A DNA stretch of 64,000 bases, taken from the NCBI RefSeq assembly GCF_001632365.1, contig NW_024468559.1, positions 217,681 to 281,680 of the forward strand, in the 5' to 3' direction. Each line of letters starts with the position of its first letter. Position 1 is the first letter of the stretch. The position numbers and the translations under genes were made by a program. The DNA is from Laetiporus sulphureus 93-53. Taxonomy: Eukaryota > Basidiomycota > Agaricomycetes > Polyporales > Laetiporaceae. This document shows, piece by piece, positions 32,442 to 44,537 of the stretch. The notes below the pieces were generated by a model. It worked only from the letters and a program-made list of their open reading frames with translations. It ran no database searches and was not told the DNA's origin.

Positions 32442-35049
32442 ATGGCTGACAACTCCCAAAGCTCGCCTGGCGGTGGCGGCCACAGCCCGTCTCCTGAAAA
32501 TTATCCCGACGTGTCCTCCAGCAACGCTTCGCCCATCTCGGTCACCTCCGCGCTCTCCATGTCGCACGCGCCACCCGAGGGCGCGCCCTCCGGACAGTCA
32601 GCAGCAGCTGCCGAGACCCAGACCCCGATGCGCTCGGGGGCTGATGTGACGCGCTCCTCGTCGGGCGCCGGCGCCAGTAAAGGTGGTTGTTGGTCAGTCC
32701 CGTCATGATCTATTCTTCGCAACGTTGCCCCGCTGACACACGCCTGTCTGCAGGACGTGTCGGCTCCGCCGAAAGGTAAGCACCAATGTATATTCCACCC
32801 GCTTTGTTCAGCCACTCATTGTGCTTGTGCACATTGCTAGAGATGCGACGAAGAGCAAGAAGTGGAGGGCGGCCCGTGCAAGATGTGTCGCCGTCTCGGC
32901 CTCAAATGTCTAGGATGGGGCGCGAGGCGTCCTGACTGGATGCGAGTACGTGCCTGATCACCTTCCTGACGTCTTCCAGTCATCCACTTGTACTGATGCC
33001 CCTCGCAGGATAAAGAGAAGGTAGCCAGATATAGAGCCGAGATCAAAGAGTTCTTGACACGGCAGGGCAAGATCCGCGGACAACCGCGCACCGCATATAT
33101 GCAAAGAGACTCGCCGTATAATGCACCGACCACCACGCTCTCGGGGCCGTCCTCTGTCGGGCGGTATTCGCCCCTCCAGAATCCACGTCACACGCGGAGC
33201 CTTCCCCCCTCGCGGAACCAACTACATACTCCAGGTGGCGCACCCTCCATGGCAGGTATGCACTCCCTTTCTGTGTCTCGTGAGCATAATCGCTTATTGG
33301 TGAGAGTAGCGGTAGGATCTATGAGCCACGGAGTACACTACACCCAGCCGATGAGCCCCGTTCACCCCATGCAGGAGTCGTTTCCGACGATGCCGTTCTT
33401 TCCGTATCCCTTGTCACCTACCATACCCGTTCCCAGTAATGAAGAGCCATACACACCATATATTCCTCCAGCCACATCGGGCGTGCACGCCAGCAACACA
33501 CCAACGCTATCCATGACACCGCTCATGCAGCCCAACGTAACATCGCCCGATCTCACCGTATACTACTTCCAGTACGTCCGGCAGCTGCAGTTCGTCTTTG
33601 CGGACGACTCTCTCACGAAAACCCTGTACTCGGTGAGCCATCTCCGCGAAGCATCCCGCTTCGCGTGACACGTCTCCCCGATCTCGCAGATCCTGATCAC
33701 TTCACGCAGATCGTGCTCGATGATCCAGACGGTCCCGTCGCGAACGCGATCTGTGCATTATCTAGTCTACATTACACCTGCGCGCACTCGGCGCGCCAAC
33801 TACATTCTCCAAATCTGACGCCCGAGCAAACCATGGCGGAGCAGTACTACGACCACGCGCGCCAGCTCCTGCATCACCAGGGACAATACTCGGACACGGA
33901 CGCGGTCGCCGCCGTGCAGCTTGCAAGCTTCCGCCTCTTCGCGGGCAGGTCGTGCGCCGAGGAGCTCGAGATCGCCTGCGAGTGGCTCGTGCAGACGCGC
34001 ATATCGGAGGAGCAGAACCCCAAGCTGACGCTGATGAACATGGACCCCAGAGCAAAGTTCGCGGCCAAGGCGACCATGGTGAGTTCTCGCGCGCGCTTTG
34101 CCTCGCTTCGTTACGTTAAAACAGCCCTTCTGACGTAAACTCTGGCAGTGGCTCGATGTTCTCGTGAGCATCACGCTCATGCAGCCACCACGCTTCTTCT
34201 CGCTCTATCGGCGGCTGTTCGGCGACGGTGGCGCGGGCTTCTGGGCGGGCGCGCACAATGCGGACTCGCGTATGGACGCGCTTACGGGATGCCCGGACGA
34301 GGCGATGCTCGCCCTTGCCGAGATCTCCGCGCTTGCGTATTGGAAGGAGGCGGAGCTGCGGGAGGGGAAGCTGAGCGTGCGCGAGCTCGTGCAGCGCGGC
34401 GAGCACATCGAGGCGCAGCTCCGACAACGGTCGTCTGCGCACCATGCGGGCGAAGGCGCGATCGCACCGCTGGAGGGCAACCTCGCGATGAACTTTCGCC
34501 CGCCGATGGCGGGCTTGCACGCGGAGGGCAGTGCGTCGACGTCGGCTTCGGCGTCGTCAGTGGGCATGGGCCAACATGTCACAGCTGACTCACGGGAGGA
34601 GGCGCGGCGCGTGCTCGTCGCGGACATCTTCCGAGAGACAGCTGCGCTGTACCTCCACACCGTGCTGAACAACGCTTTGCCGGGTACGTACGCACCGTTC
34701 CTTCGCCTGAGTACGAGTCCTAACTGGGGTCAATGTAGGTGTGCTCGAGATCCGCGGATCGGTCGAAAAGATCATGATGCTGCTGAACCAGCTGACACCG
34801 TCGGAGTTTGACCGGGCGTTGATGCTCCCGCTGTATCTCGTTGGATGCTTGTCAGGTGATCTCGCGGTGCATGGCATGGTGGCGAGGCGGCTGCAGATGC
34901 TGAGCGATGCGTTTGGGTACCATGCGAGGATGTTGGGGCTGATGGAGTCCATGTGGCATAACCGGAACACGATAGGTGGGCCACAGAGTGCGAGGACGGC
35001 GGTGCCGTGGTGCGAGACTTTGAAATGGGCAGGCTTGCTTCTGCTGTGA
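32442..35049 (+). CDS. Zn2Cys6 transcription factor with fungal regulatory domain (2)
   Basis: I join eight exons: 32442-32692, 32754-32775, 32841-32945, 33009-33255, 33316-33632, 33710-34078, 34149-34683 and 34739-35049. They give 718 residues. Zinc-cluster cysteines are at 83, 86, 93, 104, 107 and 114 (C-x2-C-x6-C-x10-C-x2-C-x6-C), interrupted by introns at the same place as in the previous gene plus an additional one. The regulatory half aligns with that paralogue (YVRQLQFVFADDSLTKTLYS; WLDVLVSITLMQPPRFFSLY; ALAEISALAYWKEAEL). Residues about 1-80 are Ser/Pro/Ala-rich. Expected role is nuclear gene control with unknown targets. Choosing the acceptor at 33709 rather than 33689 keeps both frame and homology. 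Confidence 0.92.
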
Positions 35050-37201
35050 GCTCTGCGTCCTCAGGGAGTACGTACGATTACACGGTCTTGCACTAATCTT
35101 GGATATGTTTTGCGGTGGCGTCACTGACTGCCGTGTAATGCTTGGTTTACCTTGATATAGCCTTGTCGGTGTTTCTTTTAGATCTAGGTTACTGTATTCT
35201 TGTATAAGTCGCTGAACATGCGGATGGGCATTCATTATTGATAGATCGCAACTCACCTTGAATGTTGTACACGGTCGTGCGCGCACGTGATATGCGCCAG
35301 TCTGTCATCTGTCAGATACGAGGTGGGTCATCCAGATACCAAGGCTCTAGATGGGGATCGTCGCAGGCAGAGCAAGCCAAGAGCGTGCAGAACAAGTGCG
35401 CCCTGAGATGCGAGAGGACCAGCAGAAATTCCAGGATAGCCATGCACAGCCCGTAGTATTCGACGTAGGGCTACCTGCCTTGAAGATAATTTCTTACCTG
35501 GGCAGCGTTTCGCGCTAGGATGCCGTGGATAGGAGCCTTGACGGGGAGGCCGTGGCCGATGGCCGGGGATCAGGAGGACAGAGAGAGATTAGGTGGCGAG
35601 GGAGGGGGAGCGAGGGAAACATTGCACTGCGGCCTATATAGCTATTTCCCGATCAACCGGCATATAGCAACGACCAATCAGGCGGAGCGCACTGTGATCC
35701 CGGCTACGATCGGGTAACTAGCCTTACCGGGCGCCCACCGCGCATCGCTCCTTGCTTTGGTCCGTCGTCTGCAAGGGCACTGCAGCGCCCAAAGCTTGCC
35801 GGCTCTTTCTTGTTTACTCGCTTGCAGGCTACGTCTGGGACTTGAAACGCTTTCTCCGCCTGTCAATGCGATGGTCGCGTGTGTACGAGAAGTGTCTGCG
35901 CCGCGTCTGGGCGTGCGGCTGTGCGCTCGGGCGTGCTGCCCTGCCGCGCTACGTATGGGCATGACGCCGCCGCTCCATGATCGTGTGCCACCATGGCCTA
36001 TCCTCCGAGAATCCAGGTGCGATCCCGTCGCGATAACGCGCCGGCTCCGAGTTGATCTCATCGGCGCGATTCGCTGGCGGTGCGGACGAGGCTTGGCCCC
36101 GGATGCCCGTACAGGTAAGTGCTGCTGAGATCTGCGGACCTGCTGACGTGCGGTCTGTCGGGGAGCAATTCTCGAGTTGGTCCTGGGATGGGCGGATGGG
36201 CGGCGTGTGGCCTCTCTCCGCAACTCTCGGGCTTTGCTGCAGAGAATGGGAGAGCGGCGGTGTGCGCTTGCGGATCGGAACACTCAATTTGCCACTACGT
36301 CAAATTGCTTTGGGATACAATTTTGCTTTCGGGCTCTTCTCAGCTGGCCGCAGGGTTTGGATCTGCTCCGATGCGCTGATCTCTTTGACATTCGGCTCGC
36401 TGATCCATGCTCGGCAATGCAGAGGGTAGCCGGCCATGTCGCTTTTAACTAGAGGAGCAAAGGCTATGCTACCACTCTTCAAAATTTGTGGATGACGCTT
36501 CGTTCGTTTCGGTGCTCGTGGACACCGCAACCCTACAGTCACCTGTCTTACACCATCACCCAGCTCCTCTCATTTGGGCCAGCTGCAAGACCTTACTATG
36601 CCTCGACCATACCTGAAACGTCGATTACGGATTATTTGCGATGTCCCTGTTCGGCTAGTCGGCTTGTTGGTCTCGCCGAGTTTCATCCTCTACCATTCAA
36701 GAGCAGTTTGCTATGGATGCTATCGTGCTTGTGGGCTTCATGTTGACTCCGGCCATATGCTCATCGCCCGTGGTGTCAGGCAAGATAACTAGGTCTGTAT
36801 CGCACACTGAATGCCAGCATCCCAAGAAATGTGCACAGGTATCTCCGCGGCGTGCGTTAGCGCAAATGGTCAGGCTTACTCGATGCTTGGTCAACGTTCC
36901 ACCATCGTGTGTGCCTTGTCGGTATAAACACTCTCCGGATGAGACGGGCACGAGGGCTGTACGTATCTACAGGGCATACGTACGCGACGTGCAAAGCAGA
37001 CGAGACGAAAATTGGACGAAAAACTTGAACAAAAAAAGAAGCGACCTCGCAGGGCGCCACACGTGATGATGTGGCGCGGGCGTGTGACGCGAAACGCCCG
37101 ACCTCGGAGGTTTGGACTACATAGCCTGAGCGGGCAACCGTAATCGAACCTCGGCCGTCTCGCTTACCATACTGAACTTACGTCTTCGGTCTGAAGTTTG
37201 A
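35050..37201. other. Intergenic, 2.2 kb
   Basis: No gene is supported. The right part contains one unit of a direct repeat (36861-36959) found again after the kinase gene, and an 8-bp perfect hairpin GCGCCACA/TGTGGCGC (37054-37061 and 37070-37077). Confidence 0.5.
36861..36959 (+). repeat. Direct repeat flanking kinase gene, left copy
   Basis: It shares GTCAACGTTCCACC, CGTGTGTGCC and CGAGGGCTG blocks in the same order and orientation with 38955-39039. Overall similarity is about 75-80 percent by eye over 85 bp. Confidence 0.6.
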
Positions 37202-38642
37202 ATGTCGTATCTTCTCCGTGCTACTCGCCGCCTCGTACGAAGGCCATCGCCCCCACGATTGTTCCCTACGAGTGGTTTCGAGGTCATCGACAACTCTTGC
37301 TTGGTCGAAGAGGAGACCTGGGAGTGGTACAGACCAGACGAGTTCTATCCAGTGCGAATAGGTGAAGTCCTCAAGTCAAAGTATCAGGTCGTTGGAAAAC
37401 TAGGGTACGGAGGATATGCTACAGTATGGCTATGTCGAGACCTAGCGTAAGCCTGTCTTGATCGGCATAACATTAGTCTTCACTCAACCTCGCCAGGGAG
37501 CATCGGCATGTGACCCTCAAGATCGGCACCTGCCATGGGCTTTCGGGGGAGCTCTCAGTCTCGAACTACTTGAGAACGATCAAAACAAGCCACATAGGCT
37601 CTTCGCTGGTTCGCGAGATGCTGGATGAGTTCGAAGTCACCAGCCATAACCAGAAGTATCAAGCTATCGTTTACTCACCTTTGGCGATCACCCTACGAGG
37701 ATTTCGGAAAATGCTTACCACTAAATCCCTGCCTGCCGAGCTCTTGAAGTTGGTTCTCAAGCACATCTTTCTTGCTCTCGACTTCCTGCATACTGAGGCT
37801 CGAGTGATACACACTGGTGAGTCATCTATTCTATGTTCACGTCATATGCGTTGCCCGAATGGCTCAGACATTCAGGAGAAGAACATTTTACTAGGCTTGG
37901 ACGACAACTCTGCCAAAGATGATTTGAAGAAATTTGAGAAGCAAGAGGTAGAGTTTCCCAGTCCGCGCAAAATCGACAGTGACCGAATCATCCACACATC
38001 CCGACCGCTGGTCCCTCGTATCTACAACTATGGCCGACCGGTACTCTGTGATCTCGGCGAGGCTCGTTTCGGCAAATTGAATCCGATGGACGACATTCAA
38101 CCATATCAATATCGAGCTCCCGAAGTTATCTTAGACATTCCTTGGGATGAGAAAGTGGATATCTGGAACGTCGGAGTTCTGGTGGGCCATACAGTCTTCA
38201 TAATCTTCGAAAGATCATGCGAACCACATGCTGCAGATTTGGGATTTGTTTGAGAACGGCAATCTGTTCAAAACTAGAGGAGGAGCTGAGAACAAAAAGG
38301 ACAATATTTATCACCTTGCTCATATGATCGCACTGCTCGGGCTTCCACCGAAAGACTTCCTCGAGCGAAGCCAAACGGATCGTCCTTGGCAATGGTTCGA
38401 TAGGAATGGTGTGTATCATTCATAATCGGAACAAATACATGGCTCGTAACATTTGCACAGGCAACTGGAAGGGAGTAGCTGACATTCCAAAGACGAGCTT
38501 GGAGGATGCCGAGAAGAACCTTGCAGGGGAGGATAAGGCGCTGTTCCTTCACTTTGTGAGGAAGATGTTGAGGTGGAAGCCTGAGGAGAGAGCGAGTGCT
38601 AGAGAACTGCTTGACGATCCGTGGCTGAATGCAGTCGACTGA
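37202..38642 (+). CDS. SRPK-like serine/threonine protein kinase, 410 aa
   Basis: Five exons (37202-37446, 37497-37816, 37868-38181, 38237-38408, 38461-38642) sum to 411 codons. The N-terminal WEWYRPDEFYPVRIGEVL stretch just before the kinase core is typical of fungal SRPK relatives. Motifs in order: glycine loop LGYGGYATVW, VAIK-lysine strand HVTLKI, catalytic loop HTDIQEKNILL, DLGEAR in place of DFG, and APEVIL. The last lobe ends WKPEERASARELLDDPWL. These kinases phosphorylate Ser/Arg-rich proteins; many fungal copies are lineage-specific expansions with unknown substrates. Compared with SRPK1/Sky1 the long spacer insert is missing, giving a compact kinase. It is flanked by diverged direct repeats. 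Confidence 0.9.
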
Positions 38643-39660
38643 AGCCGTGCCATCGCGGTAGTCTCTTACGTTAAGCGTTTGTATGTCATCAAGCAGTGGG
38701 CTTTGAGTGTCCTGTCCCACACATTATGTGCATGTCCCAAAACCAGGGCCTCACGCCATCCTCGCCGCAATGTTCGGCTACGATGATGACCCTGCGCTGC
38801 GTGGAATCATGACTACAGGCATTTGCATAATGGCTGTCGCTTGTGCGGCCAGGCAGTTCAGCTTCTCCCGTTTGTTATCCAGCTCATCTTTGTTCAGTAG
38901 ACACGAAGCCTCAATCTCTTGTTGATACGCTGCTACGACATCTCACCGTCCGTTGAGCAACGGTCAAGCTTGTTCAATGCCTAGTCAACGTTCCACCGGC
39001 GTGTGTGCCCTGTCGTGATGAGGGGGGCTCGAGGGCTGACTTGCGCAAATATGTTAGGACTGGTCCTAGGCTCTGCGGTCCGACTTTGTCAACTGACTGT
39101 CGACTCGGTTGATTTTGCCGTAGTGCGTAGTGCGCATGTCCACAAGATTGGAAAGCATGAGAAATGCTCTGTATTTGTGATGTCTGCCTCTCACTAGGAT
39201 GTACGTTGAACTTTTACAGTCAAGAGAAAACATGGTGCTTTTTCGTTACATATGATTCGCAAGATATGATTGTCCAGTATCGCCGCGGAAAAGTGATCTG
39301 GCGCTGAGCATAAGGCAACGCCATGCCAACAAATGCCGCAGTGACCACGGAGGACGTTGGGGTGAGCGCGTGATTTCAGTAACTCCGGTCTCAGGTACTC
39401 TGCCCTGCACGCGTACGACAGCTCTGTATTGAAGTCTCCACCTTGCAAAACGTACTCGATTGCAATGCAGTTGAATATAAGTTGACTTTGACAGCGGGCG
39501 GGGCGGCAATCGCGACACTAGTGGCGACGACCGCCCACGGCAAAAAGCGGAGGCGGGACGCGCCCTTGTCCCGGGTTACCGCTTTGAGAAAACCACGCTC
39601 TCCGTCTCACGTTACTGCGCAGGTATATACCTAACCTCCACCCCATGCGCCCGCCCAGCC
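38643..39660. other. Intergenic, 1.0 kb
   Basis: 3' flank of the kinase, containing the right copy of the flanking direct repeat, then the promoter of the tail-anchored protein gene. No gene is supported. Confidence 0.5.
38955..39039 (+). repeat. Direct repeat flanking kinase gene, right copy
   Basis: Partner of 36861-36959 in the same orientation, starting about 310 bp after the kinase stop. Confidence 0.6.
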
Positions 39661-41446
39661 ATGCCTAGCATCATCACAACCACAGAGGCCGCCGCGCCCG
39701 CCAGCATCAGCCTCAAGGCCGCCTCCAGCCCCACATCACCCACGTCGTCCAACTCGACCGCAGCTGCGCTCCGCTCGCTCTATCCCCGCGCTGCGCGGGC
39801 CTTTCTCCAGCGCGACACCGCGCTCACGCACGCGCTGCTCGCCTCGGCCTTCACGCTGCTCGCACCGCCGCCCGCGGGTGCGGGCACGCCGGACCCGCTC
39901 GCGGGGCAGCGCCGCAAGTGGGAGATCCTCCGCATCACGTTCGAGACGACGCTCTACGCTGCGCCCGCCGCGCAGGACTCGGACACGGTCGCGCTACCGC
40001 TACGCGAGGACCTGCTGCTCTCGCCGCAGCCGTTCATCGCGACGGTGTACAACCGGTCGCTCGCGCTCTTCACGCCTGCGCACCCGCCGAGGAAGCCGAC
40101 GGCGGCGTTTCTGCCTGCGCAGATCCTGGTTACGCTCGTGCTGGCGAGTTTGAAGCTGGGGTGCACGCAGGTTGGGAGGGGGATGGTCGAGGAGTGGCTT
40201 GCGAGGAGGGGAGGAGAGGAGGGCGCGGAGGATGCGGAGGGGTATGCGAAGGTGTTGGAGCTGTATTGTTTGCATGTCCTCCCGAGGCTTGAGGAGTGGG
40301 ACTATGCGGAGGAGTTTATACAGTTGGAGATGGAGCTGCCGCTTGAGACGAGGAAGGTATGTAGGTCTTTCTGTTCGTTGGGCTCGTCGAGGATTAGAGA
40401 GTCGGGCGATGTGCGGCAACAGTTCGTCGTTCGTCGGACAGTCCAGACCTATGTCAGCGGTTCGTCCACGGGTCAACTGTGGACGAACCGTTGACCTATG
40501 CTGCTGTGAGACGGGGAGGACGTGGCCTCACATTGGTCGTTCGTGTTGTATGAGAGAAGCGCACAAGGGCGTGTGCTTTGCGCACCGTCGCTTCTACGTT
40601 TCAGTTTTGCGGGACTGGCAGTCTAATGTGCTTACAGTGACTGACCGTCGAGTTTCACAGTACATGATTACATCCCTCCATTCCCTCCATGCCCAGGGTC
40701 TTGCAGTATCCCAGCGGAATCGCATACAAAAGAGCATTCCACCGTCCGCGACAGAACCCATTCTCCCACCCGCCCGCTCCGCCTCCCCCGCATCCTCCGC
40801 ATCAAGCGGTTCCACACACACCGCGACACCCACAACACCACGTCCAGGTGGCAAAAGCGACCTACAATCCCTCACGCACATGCAGCCCTCGCCTCACTCC
40901 GGCTCCTCCCAGTCCATCTCCTCCGCCGCAACCTCCCGCACCGTCACGCCCGCCCTCGTCGAGCGACAGCGCTCCCGCTCCTCCAACCGCACGAGAAGCC
41001 GCCGAGGCGCGCAGGCACGCTCGCGCGATCCGCGCTCGGGGTCGTCCACGCGCGGGGCGATATCTCCGATCCCGCGACCGCCGCGCGCGCTGCCTGTAGA
41101 GGCCCCACAGCCCCGCCCGCCGACGACGCTTGCGCTGGTGCGCTCGTCGCTTGAGGCGTTGCTGCATAGCATGTCGCGCGCGCGGCTGACGGCGTACCTC
41201 CTGTTCTTCGTTGTGTTTCCGCTGCTGTCGTTTGTGTTCCGCCTGAGGAGACGGAGGACGAGTGCGGGCCCGGGCCCGGGGCCTGCGCCTGTGGGGAAGG
41301 GAGCGGTGGAGGAGGTGAGGAGGCGCTTGAGGAATGGGCCGTTGGTCGAGACGAAGAGTGCGGGCGGGCTGCTTAGGCAGATGTGGGAGGAGCTGGTGAG
41401 GGCGGTGAGCGATACGGTGCAGATGGGAGGGCGGGGGCTGGTGTAG
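39661..41446 (+). CDS. Tail-anchored protein, possibly Pex26-like
   Basis: Two exons (39661-40356 and 40661-41446) give 493 residues. Residues about 35-232 are alpha-helical and TPR-like (RAARAFLQRDTALTHALLAS; ILVTLVLASLKLGCTQVGRG). Residues 250-395 are Ser/Pro/Arg-rich and likely disordered. A hydrophobic segment near 408-428 (LTAYLLFFVVFPLLSFVFRL) is followed by a basic cluster RRRR and a short tail. A helical cytosolic domain with a C-terminal anchor is the plan of Pex26/Pex15, which recruits the Pex1-Pex6 AAA complex to peroxisomes. The match is by architecture only, so the name is tentative. The 304-nt intron is much longer than any other here. Confidence 0.65.
40453..40495 (+). other. 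Strong hairpin inside a 304-nt intron
   Basis: A 17-nt arm (40453-40469) pairs with 40479-40495 at 16 of 17 positions around a 9-nt loop. It lies about 95 nt into the intron of the tail-anchored protein gene. All other introns in the window that I could define are shorter than about 130 nt. Confidence 0.75.
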
Positions 41447-42163
41447 TGGTCTCGTGGATTTGGTGTATGTTTTCATTTCATGTCGTGATTGTGATGTCCT
41501 TGGTATCTTATAGCCCGCTGTTCATTGTGCGTTCTTGGATTACGATAGTCTGCTAGATACGTATGCTACAGTTACATTCGTTTGAGCCTGCTTCTCATTA
41601 CGGCTAGCCGTGTAAGGCACAGAGAAACGTTTACTTCCCCGCGTCGTTGGAGTGTGATTTGCTTTTTATGCCATCATCAGAAAGGCGGCCCCGAGAGCCG
41701 GGATATAAAAGAGCCTCCTGTGGAAGGGCTTCATACGCCGTAATTCGAGTAATAGGAAGGCGTCGAACGCTTGGTCGGGAGAGGGATTCAGATAGATAGC
41801 AGCGTCCTCCACCGCGCTTCCCCCACTTTCAAGTTGTCGTTGATCGCCTGCCGCCAGAAATCACAGCACGCACACAAGCTGGAGGCCATCCGACTCGCGC
41901 TCATCTCAGCCGTGCACGGCGCTGGGCTCGTCGACCGCGACTCACACCGCCACTCTGGATCATCATTCCCTACGCTGGCCTCGCGCCGCCGCAGACCACT
42001 GTTGGGCTTCCTACCACGGGCGCGCCGCCGTGCGAACACGACCGCCGTCGCCTCCGCCTCCGAGTCCGCCGCCGCCATCTCTGCGCCCCGCCCACAACCC
42101 CGCTCGTCCCCGCACTCCAGTCCCGACGCTCGCGCGCAGCCGCTTGAATCACACTCGCAGCTC
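41447..42163. other. Intergenic and probable RhoGAP 5' UTR
   Basis: The RhoGAP frame stays open upstream of its first ATG from about 41771 (GRGIQIDSSVLHRAS and on) without any ATG. Either this is long open leader sequence or a further upstream exon supplies an earlier start. Confidence 0.4.
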
Positions 42164-43934
42164 ATGACCGCTACCACCACCACCGCCACCGCCACAGCCA
42201 CCACTACCACCGCCACCACCGCCAACGCCACTGGGCTGCCTGCACAGCAGGAGCCACTACAGCAGACCAAGGCCAGTCTGAAGGCTTGGTGGAACCATTT
42301 TCGCTTCGCCCAGCAGGCGAAGAAGGAGGCGGAGGAGAAGAAAGGCGAGTTTTTTCTTAAATCTTTTTCTGGCTTTTGCTTTGTTTCGGAGTCGGTGCGG
42401 GGCGATTGCTGACGGATGGATGTGATACAGGGGAGGGCGTGGTGTTTGGCAAACCGCTCAAGGAGAGCCTCAAGTACGCAAGTGTGCAGATCTCGACCGC
42501 GAATGCGAATGGAGAGCTGTATGTGTGGGGCTACATCCCCGTCGTCGTGGCAAAGTGGTGCGTTCCCAAACATATGATCAGGGCTCGTCGCGCTGATGGG
42601 CTGATACGGTTGTGGGTGCGTGTGGTGCAGTGGCCTTTATCTCAAGGAGAACGGTGAGTGCTGCCTCCTATTGCTGCTGCTGCGCCCCTTGCACGCTGCG
42701 GGCTGACGTCGGGGGTGCCAGCGACGGAGGTGGAGGGGACCTTTCGCGTGAACGGATCGGCCAAGCGGATGCGAGAGTTGCAGGCGGCCTTCGAGTCTCC
42801 TCCTAGAGTACGTCCGAGCAGGGACCCGGTTCTTCCGTACCCAGTCGTGCTCACACCCCACAGTATGGCAAGAACCTCGAATGGAAAAAGGAGCACTACA
42901 CGACACACGACGTCGCAAGCGTGTTCCGACGATACCTCACCCAAATGCCCGTACGTCCCACCCCTCCCTTCCCATCCCTTCACGCGCTCATCCCAGCCCG
43001 CGCAGGAATCTGTGATACCCCATGACATGTACCATTATGTCAGTGCGCCCCCTCTCGCTCGTTGAGTCGCTGACCGACCCGTTTACCAGTTCCGCGATGC
43101 ACTTGGTGAGCACGCACGCTTGCTCAGAGAGCAGAGAGCCCCGCCCGTCTCACACGCTTAGCGCAGCCAAAAAACCGTTCAACCAGGACGAGGTGATCCA
43201 GACGTACAAGCGGCTCATCCGCTCGATGCCCCGCGCGAACCAGTACCTCCTCCTCTACGTGCTCGACCTCCTCTCGGTGTTCGCGCGGAAATCAGACAAG
43301 AACCTCATGACCGCAAAGAGTACGTGCGGCGATGAGTCGTGAAGCGCACACACGCGGCTGACGATGAACCCCCCCAGATCTCGCAGTGATCTTCCGCCCC
43401 GCGCTGATCGCGCATCCGAGCCACGAGCTCTCGCCACAGGAGCACCAGCTGAGCCAAGACGTGCTCGAGTTCCTCATCGCCCACCAAGACTGGTTCATGC
43501 TCGACATCCCACCACCGCCCGCGCGCTCCGACAGCGCCGTCACCGTCCCGCCCGCCGCCTCCGAGCACACGGACCTCCTCTCCAGCTCCGACGACGAGCA
43601 CGCCGTGTCCGGCGGGTGGAAGCGCGTGCCCGGCCAAGCGGGCGCGCGGCGCATCACGCGGCGGCGCACCACGACGGAGCGGTCCTCCAGCATACATGCG
43701 TCGGCGGAGGGCGGGGAGCTCTCGCCCGTGCTCGAGTCGCCGCCGTCGCGCGCGGAGAGCTCGGTGGTGGGCGTTACGCGGAGCAGGACGCTTCCGCCGC
43801 GGAAACCGGGGAGGCAGGCGCATGCGGTGGGCGGGGGCGCGGAGGAGGACAGACATGCGAAGATGAGGAAACAACGGGCGTCGCACCATGGCTATACAGA
43901 AGGATCGGGCGAAGGTCCCGCACCCGCGGGTTAA
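42164..43934 (+). CDS. Rho GTPase-activating protein (RhoGAP domain)
   Basis: Nine exons (42164-42344, 42431-42557, 42631-42653, 42722-42807, 42864-42950, 43006-43038, 43090-43105, 43167-43319, 43378-43934) sum to 421 codons. The N-terminus is a Thr/Ala tract. The RhoGAP fold spans about residues 62-255: FGKPLKESLKYASVQI, IPVVVAKCGLYLKEN, EGTFRVNGS with the arginine finger R119, then IPHDMYHYFRDAL and ANQYLLLYVLDLLSVFA and NLAVIFRPALI. It should switch off a Rho/Rac/Cdc42-type GTPase controlling polarity or actin. The C-terminal 140 residues are basic and Ser-rich. Intron 1 requires a GC donor (GCGAGT). The start is the first ATG in frame. Confidence 0.93.
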
Positions 43935-44537
43935 CGCCGACCTCGTCCCGAACCGTTTGTTCTCCTCCGTTCTTCCGTTGTCCCAGTCCCGGTAGACGCG
44001 GGCTCGCCGTTGTCCGCTCCTCGAGTATACCACGTTTGTTTCTTGCTACCCCCTATTTCATACTGCCGCATGCTGTGCGGCCGGGTTGTTTGTTCCAATA
44101 CTGCGTATATGTTGTCGTCGTACTTATCCCTCGCTCCGTGCTCGTCCATCTCGCCACGAACGGTTCTTATCGTACCTCAGACAAGCGATCATGTATATAT
44201 AGCATCTATAATTGTTGGCCCCTATCTGGCCCTTTGATTCCTGATACATCATAGCAGACGATTGACCGTCTGTGAAACCGCACCAGTAGTGACCAAGGGG
44301 CTGCACTCTGACGGAGGTGGAATTTTATGCATTGCTATACCATGTATCTAATGCATGCAGGTCGTGGTCAGGAAGTGTGATACTTACAGTGTTGCCATCT
44401 ATCTCGGTCGCAAATCATGTCTAGCAACTTGTTGAAAGCGCAAGTGAGATCATCAAGACCGCCAATGGAGCACGTCCTTCAGGGTATGCCACCGTGACCG
44501 CTGTACAGCATCTTTCTCGGCATGGCCAAACTCCCAC
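43935..44537. other. Intergenic, 0.6 kb, convergent
   Basis: Between the 3' ends of the RhoGAP and J-protein genes. No gene is supported. Confidence 0.5.

Noticed and set aside
33633..33709. Acceptor at 33689 for the second Zn2Cys6 gene
   Set aside because: It shifts the frame; the acceptor at 33709 keeps the frame and aligns with the paralogue.
37125..37165. tRNA-like B box (GGTTCGATTAC on the minus strand)
   Set aside because: Partial T-arm only; no cloverleaf within 100 bp.
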